Positions 21,009-26,772 of a DNA stretch of 26,772 bases are shown piece after piece. Each line of letters begins with the position of its first letter. The stretch's first letter is position 1. Source of the DNA: SAR202 cluster bacterium (GTDB lineage: Bacteria > Chloroflexota > Dehalococcoidia > SAR202 > GCA-002694895); NCBI GenBank assembly GCA_009391605.1, contig VFGQ01000117.1:1-26772 (forward strand), in the 5' to 3' direction. Position numbers and translations under genes: made by a program. The notes below the pieces were generated by a model. It worked only from the letters and a program-made list of their open reading frames with translations, ran no database searches and had not been told where the DNA came from.

Positions 21009-21851
21009 TTACCAACTAAATAATTGTTTTGCATTATTATAAAAAATATTATTTAAATTATTTCTATCTAAATCAGATTTCTTAATATTATCTACGGCTC
21101 TATATAAATTTATTAAACCATAGTCGCTTCCAAATAAAATTTTATTATCACCTAATATTTGTTTATAAATTTTAACTATTGAAGAATCGTATAAAAAATC
21201 TATTGCAGCAGTATCAAAATATACATTATTTAATTCCTTACTTACCTCAGGCATCAAAAAATAAATCGGCAATCCCCCTCCTAAATGTGCAAATATTATT
21301 TTCAATTCCGGATATTGTAACGCAAAGGAATATAAAATAGAGGGATACATTTTCCCTTTGCCATTATATATATGACCCACAGGTTCAGATGAATGTACTG
21401 AAAATATCATTTTATTTTCAACCATATAATCAACTATTGGGGTCATCAAATTAAAATCTAATAAATTAAAACCTTGAATATCAGGATGTAATTCACCAAT
21501 ACCTGAAATTCCTAGTTTTTTAATTCTTTTTAATTCATCTACACTTTTATCTTCACCCCAAGCGGGGTTAATTGACCCCAAAGTTTTTACCTGACTATAT
21601 TTATGAGATAATTCAATCAAGAAATCATTGGTATATTTTGTTAATTCATAATCTGTATAACCAATACTTTGAATAACAATTTTGAGATTTGAATTATCAT
21701 CCAATATCATTTTAAGATCATCTTCGGTACAAATTTGAGCATTGTCATTTGCATATAATTGATTAAAATTAGCATCAATTTTACAATACTTTATTCTGTT
21801 GCTTTTCATATCATAAGGAAAAAAATGTGTATGTACATCAATTAAATTCAT
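21009..21851 (-). CDS. Amidohydrolase-2 family metal-dependent hydrolase/decarboxylase
   Basis: This is a TIM-barrel enzyme of the amidohydrolase superfamily. The 280 aa begin with the metal-binding H-x-H (IDVHTHFFPYD, residues about 7-9). Mid-barrel metal/base residues appear in FSVHSSEPVGH (His about 171) and IIFAHLGGGLPIYF (His about 206). The terminal Asp is in KILFGSDYGLI (Asp about 243). The family (PF04909 type) includes decarboxylases of aromatic or amino acids and lactone hydrolases; the substrate cannot be told. It starts with ATG at 21851 and is divergent from the SelA-like gene. It may be first in an operon with the zinc-ribbon and sortase genes. Confidence 0.87.
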   Translation of the reverse strand: MNLIDVHTHFFPYDMKSNRIKYCKIDANFNQLYANDNAQICTEDDLKMILDDNSNLKIVIQSIGYTDYELTKYTNDFLIELSHKYSQVKTLGSINPAWGEDKSVDELKRIKKLGISGIGELHPDIQGFNLLDFNLMTPIVDYMVENKMIFSVHSSEPVGHIYNGKGKMYPSILYSFALQYPELKIIFAHLGGGLPIYFLMPEVSKELNNVYFDTAAIDFLYDSSIVKIYKQILGDNKILFGSDYGLINLYRAVDNIKKSDLDRNNLNNIFYNNAKQLFSW

Positions 21852-21902
21852 AGTAATATATCTTGAAAATAATTTATAAAATAATATTATTAATATTTAA
21901 AC

Positions 21903-21908
21903 TATACT
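21903..21908 (+). promoter_or_regulatory. Possible -10 box upstream of the SelA-like gene
   Basis: TATACT lies 35 bp before the ATG at 21944. No good -35 lies 16-18 bp upstream. The Shine-Dalgarno sequence AGAGGA (21929-21934) with good spacing supports the ATG start. Confidence 0.3.
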
Positions 21909-21943
21909 TTAAATGCTTTTATAGAAGATAGAGGAAAAAAGAT

Positions 21944-23074
21944 ATGAATATTTATGATGAAATAGGTGTAAGGAAAATTATAAACACATTAGGGAATTCA
22001 ACAGTTCTTGGAGGAAACACCCCATCAGGTGAAGTAAAAGAAGCTATTGAATCTGCGTCAAATAATTATGTAAGTATGCAAGAATTAACAGACACATGTC
22101 GTAAATTAGTTGCAGATTTAATTGGAAGTGAATCTGCATTAATCACCCCTGGGGCAGCTTCTGCTCTATCATTAGCAACTGCTGGTGCTATGACCGGAAC
22201 TGACAGAACTCTCATAGAACAAATCCCTGATTCAACAGGAATGAAAAATGAAGTAATTATCCAAACCCAATTAAGGGTTCCGTATGATAAAGCAATAGAA
22301 GTGGCTGGTGCAAAATTAATTGAAGTTGGTTCCCCGGAAAAAACTTCTGTTGAACATATAACCAACGCGATAAATAATAATACTTTAGCAATTCACTATT
22401 TACCGGGTGGAGAAAGTGTCGCATCTTCAGGAAAACATACTAATGCATTAGATATAGAAACAGTTATAAAAATTGCAAAAGACAATAATATATATGTAAT
22501 AGTAGATGCTGCCGGGCAAGTTTATCCTACTGACAATCTTACAAAATATATAAAAATGGGTGCTGATGCCGTTGCTTATGGAGCAAAATATTTTGGCGCA
22601 TTAAATGGAACAGGTATTCTAGTTGGAAAATCTGAAATAATTGAAGCAGCAAGATTACACAGTTTTATAGGATTCGAATTCGAAAAATTAAGATCTATTG
22701 GCAGATCAATGAAAATGGATAAAGAAGATGTCATAGCAGTATACGTTGCTTTAAAACAATGGATGACAATGAATCATGAAGAACGAATAGAAATTGCAGA
22801 AAAAAAGGCATTGCTACTTAAAGATAAAATATCATCTGTTTCAAATATAAGCATATCTGAACCAGATATTTCAGGAACAACAATTGGTTTAAAAATAACT
22901 CTAAATGAAAATTGTCCTTTTAATGCTGACGAATTATCAGAAAAACTTGCATCCGGAAACCCCAGTATATGGGCACGCGGTGACGATGATACTTCTGTAA
23001 TCTTTAGGATGGGAACAGTTAATGAAGAAGATTTAGATATTGTTGCTGATAAATTAAAAGAAATACTAAATTAA
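21944..23074 (+). CDS. SelA-like PLP-dependent enzyme (DgaE/selA-related family)
   Basis: This is a fold-type I PLP enzyme of the group related to selenocysteine synthase. The 376 aa have INTLGNSTVLGG near the N-terminus and LITPGAASALSLATAGAMTG (phosphate-binding region). YVIVDAAGQVYP holds Asp188, which contacts the pyridine nitrogen, and AYGAKYFGALNGTG holds the Schiff-base Lys215. It lacks the extra N-terminal tRNA-binding domain of true SelA (about 450-470 aa) and is closest in size and motifs to the selA-related proteins that include D-glucosaminate-6-phosphate ammonia-lyase. The substrate is not determined. SerRS starts 3 nt after its stop. It has a good AGAGGA Shine-Dalgarno sequence. 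Confidence 0.83.
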   Translation: MNIYDEIGVRKIINTLGNSTVLGGNTPSGEVKEAIESASNNYVSMQELTDTCRKLVADLIGSESALITPGAASALSLATAGAMTGTDRTLIEQIPDSTGMKNEVIIQTQLRVPYDKAIEVAGAKLIEVGSPEKTSVEHITNAINNNTLAIHYLPGGESVASSGKHTNALDIETVIKIAKDNNIYVIVDAAGQVYPTDNLTKYIKMGADAVAYGAKYFGALNGTGILVGKSEIIEAARLHSFIGFEFEKLRSIGRSMKMDKEDVIAVYVALKQWMTMNHEERIEIAEKKALLLKDKISSVSNISISEPDISGTTIGLKITLNENCPFNADELSEKLASGNPSIWARGDDDTSVIFRMGTVNEEDLDIVADKLKEILN

Positions 23075-23077
23075 ATT

Positions 23078-24346
23078 ATGTTTGATATTGAATTATTACG
23101 AGCTGACAAAGAATCTGTAATCAAATTATTAAAAAGCAGAAATATTGAAATATCATCTCTGAACAATATCATGGATCTGGATATTGAAAGAAGAAAACTC
23201 ATAGAAATAACTGATAATTTCCGATCAAAAAGAAATAAAACTTCTAAAGAATTAAGTTCTATGAAAGAAAAACCTGAATCAATTATTGTAGAAATGCGAG
23301 GATTAGGTGATAAGATCAAAGAATACGAAAAAAAATTAGATACCACAAATAATAATTTACAAAATTTACTACAATCTATTCCAAATTTACCATCAGAAGA
23401 TATACCAATAGGGCCTGATGAAGATTCGAATAAAATTATTTTCACTCAAGAAATCCCAGTGGGAAAAAATAATTTTGAACCTTTACCACATTGGGATATA
23501 GGTTCAAAATTTAATTTAATTGATTTCCAAAGAGGAGTTAAGCTTTCTGGGTCAAGATTTTATATTCTAAAAAACAAAGGAGCCCAATTACAAAGAGCTC
23601 TATCTAACTGGATGCTAGATACTCATATAAAAAATGGTTACAACGAATATTATGTTCCACATATTGTTAAAGAATCAGTTCAATTTGGAGCAGGACAATT
23701 ACCTAAATTCAAAGATACTATGTTTAAAGATAGTGAATCAAAATTATGGCTTATTCCAACTGCAGAAGTACCAATAACAAACATATATAGTAATGAAATA
23801 TTAAATGCAGAAAAATTACCTGTCAAAATAGTTGCCCAAACACCTTGTTATAGAAATGAAAAAGCTGCAGCTGGAAAAGACACAAGAGGTATTAAAAGGG
23901 TTCATCAATTTGAAAAAGTTGAATTATACCAATTTGTTGAACCAGAAAAATCATCTGAAACATTAGAATCTATGTTAAAAACTTGTACTAAATTATGTAA
24001 AGATCTTGGACTGACTTACAGAATAAAATTATTATGTACGGGTGATTTGGGATTTGTTTCTAATAAAACATATGACATTGAAGTATGGTCCCCAGGATCT
24101 AAAGAATGGTTAGAAGTAAGTTCTATCTCTAACTGCACTGATTTTCAATCTAGAAGAGCAAATATAAAATACAAAAGAACCTCTAAATCAAAAACAGAAT
24201 ATGTACATACTTTAAATGGGTCAGGTTTAGCTTTACCAAGGATTATTATAGCTATATTAGAATCCTTTCAAAATGAAGATGGGAACATCAATATACCTGA
24301 AATTCTATGGCCCTATACAGGCTTTAAAGAAATAACTATTATTTAA
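23078..24346 (+). CDS. serS: Seryl-tRNA synthetase
   Basis: Charges tRNA-Ser, and tRNA-Sec where present, with serine. The 422 aa are normal length. The N-terminal coiled-coil arm (about 1-100; DLDIERRKLIEITDNFRSKR and the following helix) binds the long variable arm of the tRNA. The class II core follows, with TAEVPITN, motif 2 TPCYRNEKAAAGKDTRGIKR and HQFEKVELYQF, the serine-site EVSSISNCTDFQSRRANI, and motif 3 GSGLALPRIIIAILE. It lies 3 nt after the SelA-like gene, so translation is likely coupled. Its stop overlaps the stop of the convergent acyl-CoA synthetase gene. Confidence 0.97.
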   Translation: MFDIELLRADKESVIKLLKSRNIEISSLNNIMDLDIERRKLIEITDNFRSKRNKTSKELSSMKEKPESIIVEMRGLGDKIKEYEKKLDTTNNNLQNLLQSIPNLPSEDIPIGPDEDSNKIIFTQEIPVGKNNFEPLPHWDIGSKFNLIDFQRGVKLSGSRFYILKNKGAQLQRALSNWMLDTHIKNGYNEYYVPHIVKESVQFGAGQLPKFKDTMFKDSESKLWLIPTAEVPITNIYSNEILNAEKLPVKIVAQTPCYRNEKAAAGKDTRGIKRVHQFEKVELYQFVEPEKSSETLESMLKTCTKLCKDLGLTYRIKLLCTGDLGFVSNKTYDIEVWSPGSKEWLEVSSISNCTDFQSRRANIKYKRTSKSKTEYVHTLNGSGLALPRIIIAILESFQNEDGNINIPEILWPYTGFKEITII

Positions 24347-25896
24347 ACAGAAAATTTATCTCTAAGATCTTTTTTAAGTATTTTCCCCATTGAATTACGA
24401 GGAAGTTCAGAAATGAATATAATTTTTTCTGGTCTTTTAAAACTAGCTAATTTATCATTACAAAAAGCCAATATCTCATCATCAGTTAAATATTTATCTT
24501 TTTTACATTTAATCACTGCTGTTACAATCTCTCCCCATTGAATATCAGGAAGGCCTATTACAGCTACTTCTTCAATATTAGGATGTCTATACAATAACTG
24601 CTCAATCTCTTCAGGAGAAATCATTTCTCCGCCTCTTTTGATAAAATCTTTTGCACGACCTGCTAAATATATATACCCATCTTCATCTCTATATCCCAAA
24701 TCTCCAGTATATAACCATCCATTTTTAATAACATTCATTGTAGCCTTGGCATTATTCCAATATCCAGACATAATTCTTTCACCTTTTGCTACTATTTCAC
24801 CTACGCCATTAACTGGCGCTTCTTTTCCATTTTCATCAACAATTCTCACTTCAATATCCAGTAAAGGCTTTCCTATTGAGGTTAGACGTTTTAACTTCCG
24901 GGATTTTTCATCTTCTGTCCCAGAAATGTCATGATCTTCAGGACCAAGGGCAGTAATTGTTGCAGCAGTTTCAGTTTGTCCAAAAGCATTAATAAATTTA
25001 GCATCTTTAAATTTATTAATAGATTCTTCTAATACGCTTATAGGCATAGGTGCCGCACCATATGTAATAACATTTAATGATCCGAAATTATAATTATCAA
25101 AATTTTCATTATCTATTATTTGTTTTATCATTGTAGGAACTAACATGACTCTATTTATTTCATAATTTTGAACTAATTTCATCCAATCTAAAGATTCAAA
25201 TTGATCTTGAATTACTGTTGTTCTCCCTGAATAAATCCCTGAAATAGCAGTTTGTATACCAGCAACGTGATATAAAGGCACAGATAATAATGTTGATTCA
25301 TTATAATCCATATCAGCCGGGTCTAAATTATTATAAGCAAATTCACAAAAACTAGAATGTTTTAATATTACTGCCTTAGGAGTACCAGTTGTCCCGGCAG
25401 TATAAACTAATAAAGCAATTTCATTACTATCTTCATTTTCAAATTCTAATAATTTATTATTAAAGATTAAATCTTTATAAGTCTTCCAATCATTATCGAG
25501 TGTATTATCTAATGTGATTACTTTTATTAAATTATGATTACCATATTTGATAGTTTCGTTTATTAAATCATGATATCTAGCTCCCGTAAATATTAATTTA
25601 GGCTTACTATCATTGATCATAAAATTCAATTCTTCTTTTGTTGAACGATAATTAACAGGTACCATTACTGCTCCAATCAATGAACAGGCAAAAGTAATAT
25701 GAATCCATTTATCTGTATTAGTATGAAAGTAAAATACTCTATCACCATTATTTATACCTAAATCTCTCAATGAGTTTGCCAAACAATATATTTCAGATTT
25801 TAATTCTGAATATGTGGCAGAATTATTATCAAAAATTAATGCTTTCCTATCTGGGCATATACTTTCTGCTATGTTCAACAAATCTATAATATTCAT
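24343..25896 (-). CDS. Acyl-CoA synthetase / AMP-dependent ligase
   Basis: Activates a carboxylic acid to an acyl-AMP and then an acyl-CoA. The 517 aa have ANL-superfamily motifs. The P-loop YTAGTTGTPKAVILKHSS is at about 165-182. NAFGQTETAATITALGP is the adenine-binding and active-site Glu region, and LYTGDLGYRDEDGYIYLAGRAKDFIKRGG carries the ribose Asp and hinge. The C-terminal PRNSMGKILKKDLR contains the catalytic Lys505. It has the size of medium/short-chain or aryl-CoA ligases; the chain preference is unknown. It lies 21 nt after an enoyl-CoA hydratase gene, so it probably belongs to an acyl-CoA degradation operon. Confidence 0.92.
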   Translation of the reverse strand: MNIIDLLNIAESICPDRKALIFDNNSATYSELKSEIYCLANSLRDLGINNGDRVFYFHTNTDKWIHITFACSLIGAVMVPVNYRSTKEELNFMINDSKPKLIFTGARYHDLINETIKYGNHNLIKVITLDNTLDNDWKTYKDLIFNNKLLEFENEDSNEIALLVYTAGTTGTPKAVILKHSSFCEFAYNNLDPADMDYNESTLLSVPLYHVAGIQTAISGIYSGRTTVIQDQFESLDWMKLVQNYEINRVMLVPTMIKQIIDNENFDNYNFGSLNVITYGAAPMPISVLEESINKFKDAKFINAFGQTETAATITALGPEDHDISGTEDEKSRKLKRLTSIGKPLLDIEVRIVDENGKEAPVNGVGEIVAKGERIMSGYWNNAKATMNVIKNGWLYTGDLGYRDEDGYIYLAGRAKDFIKRGGEMISPEEIEQLLYRHPNIEEVAVIGLPDIQWGEIVTAVIKCKKDKYLTDDEILAFCNDKLASFKRPEKIIFISELPRNSMGKILKKDLRDKFSV

Positions 25897-25917
25897 ATAT
25901 TTTCTAATTTTTACTTT

Positions 25918-26628
25918 TTACAAAGATCTAGAATAAATTGCTTCAAGACGTTTTCCATAATAAATATTTTTTTCAGTGCTAAAATTTAGTAATTTTTTTA
26001 TTTTAATCAATCTTGCAGTATCAATTGAACTAATTTTTTCTGCATATTTAAAAACATGATTTAATAATTCAGAATAATCTTCAAAAATACAATTAACTAA
26101 GCCAATTTTTAATGCTTTATCTGAATTTATTTCTTCGGAAAATAAAAGTATTTCTTTAACATATAAATCTTTAATTTTATTAACAAAAGTTTGCGTTCCT
26201 CCAGAAATAGGAATTAAACTCCATTGTACTTCTGGCATAAAAAATTTAGAAGAAGTATGGGCAAAAACAAAATCACTTAACATTAATAATTCAAATCCTG
26301 CCCCAATAGCCCATCCTCTGGTAAGTGAAATAATTGGTTTTTCAAATTGATATAAATCAATCCATAAATTTTTATATTTAGCTATTTGATTCGATTTTAC
26401 TATGCTTGGAAATGTGTTAAATTCAGATAAATCTGCTCCACTAGAAAAATTTTCTGAAGTTGATGAAAATATTAAAACTTTAATATCATTATCAACAGAT
26501 ATTGCATTAATTACTTCTTTTAATTCTTCTCTCATGATTAAATTAAAAGAATTTTTTTTGCTAGAATTATCTAATTTGATATGTGCAATATTATTTTTTT
26601 TATTATATTTAATATATTCCCAGGGCAA
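25918..26628 (-). CDS. Enoyl-CoA hydratase/isomerase (crotonase) family protein
   Basis: This is a crotonase-fold enzyme acting on acyl-CoA thioesters. The 236 aa include the first oxyanion-hole segment NFSSGADLSEF, the second RGWAIGAGFELLMLSDFVFA (with the catalytic-type Glu), and FFMPEVQWSLIPISGGTQ with the second Glu. Hydratase versus isomerase cannot be decided. The start is TTG at 26626-26628, four bases after the stop of an upstream crotonase gene and preceded by AAAGGG. With about 240 residues it is slightly short at the C-terminus (family about 255-260). It forms an operon with a second crotonase and the acyl-CoA synthetase. Confidence 0.9.
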   Translation of the reverse strand: MPWEYIKYNKKNNIAHIKLDNSSKKNSFNLIMREELKEVINAISVDNDIKVLIFSSTSENFSSGADLSEFNTFPSIVKSNQIAKYKNLWIDLYQFEKPIISLTRGWAIGAGFELLMLSDFVFAHTSSKFFMPEVQWSLIPISGGTQTFVNKIKDLYVKEILLFSEEINSDKALKIGLVNCIFEDYSELLNHVFKYAEKISSIDTARLIKIKKLLNFSTEKNIYYGKRLEAIYSRSL

Positions 26629-26629
26629 A

Positions 26630-26772
26630 TTATTTCCCTTTAAAATTTCTATGTGATTTTTTATTTTTAAATGAATTTATCGCCTGTATACGGTCATTTG
26701 AACTTAATAAAATTGATGATAAATCATTTTCCATTTTCATCCCTTGTACAGTAGGTGTTTCATTTCCAAAAT
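26630..26772 (-). CDS. Enoyl-CoA hydratase-family protein, C-terminal fragment cut by window edge
   Basis: An open frame runs from the window end to a TAA at 26630-26632 and gives 46 residues. The end (LLSSNDRIQAINSFKNKK, then NFKGK) matches the crotonase C-terminus, where a typical sequence has S-x-D-x-x-E/Q-A/G-I-x-x-F-x-x-K-R-x-x-x-F-x-G-K. The rest lies outside the window. It would be a paralogue of the crotonase 1 nt downstream. Confidence 0.72.
   Translation of the reverse strand, partial: FGNETPTVQGMKMENDLSSILLSSNDRIQAINSFKNKKSHRNFKGK

Noticed and set aside
22066..23445. Minus-strand ORFs inside the SelA-like and serS genes
   Set aside because: They are antisense shadows of well-conserved coding regions, with no recognisable protein features.

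Overview
The window is a compact, very AT-rich bacterial segment (roughly 30% GC by eye) with 25 protein-coding genes that I can support, counting two that are cut by the window edges. There are no RNA genes, insertion sequences, CRISPR arrays or phage genes. Intergenic gaps are short (the longest is about 230 bp), gene ends overlap, and TTG/GTG starts are frequent. The gene content suggests a free-living, streamlined bacterium with single-membrane features (a lipoprotein, a sortase, an MmpL exporter). The sortase and the unusual cysteine-rich N-terminus of the NuoG/FdhA-like protein remind me of marine Chloroflexota (SAR202-type). That placement is inference from recalled family features, not a search result.

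Layout. 1-2062 (+): an operon of 5'-truncated anmK (cell-wall recycling), an RsuA/RluB-type pseudouridine synthase and an AlkA-like HhH-GPD DNA glycosylase, closed by a strong terminator at 2141-2169 that is immediately preceded by a near-perfect promoter. 2177-2755 (-): a thioredoxin-fold lipoprotein interrupted by an in-frame TGA exactly where the first active-site Cys of CxxC belongs. A bacterial-type SECIS hairpin lies at the right distance downstream, so I call it a selenoprotein. 2902-5441 (-): an M20 amidohydrolase, a DUF454 membrane protein and a Bcp/PrxQ peroxiredoxin, with a small + strand membrane-peptide ORF at 4339-4485. 5624-7900 (+): an MmpL/RND exporter with no canonical start codon at its evident N-terminus.

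7901-18040 (-): a same-strand run, read from 18040 downwards. It holds a NuoE-like, a NuoF-like and a NuoG/FdhA-like subunit, a ferredoxin-NADP+ reductase, mutS, a zinc-finger protein and an EamA transporter. The first four look like one soluble NAD(P)H-linked redox complex. Its large subunit has a duplicated Cys motif and lacks the Cys/Sec ligand of true formate dehydrogenases. 18271-19919 (+): the two halves of D-glutamate cyclase as adjacent genes. 19916-21851 (-): a sortase, a small zinc-ribbon protein and an amidohydrolase-2 enzyme. 21944-24346 (+): a SelA-fold PLP enzyme followed 3 nt later by serS. 24343-26772 (-): an enoyl-CoA hydratase (cut by the window end), a second enoyl-CoA hydratase and an acyl-CoA synthetase, which fit together as an acyl-CoA degradation operon.

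The most interesting items are the selenoprotein with its SECIS, the atypical NuoEFG/FNR redox operon, the non-AUG start of the MmpL gene, and a promoter whose predicted start site falls directly on a terminator.
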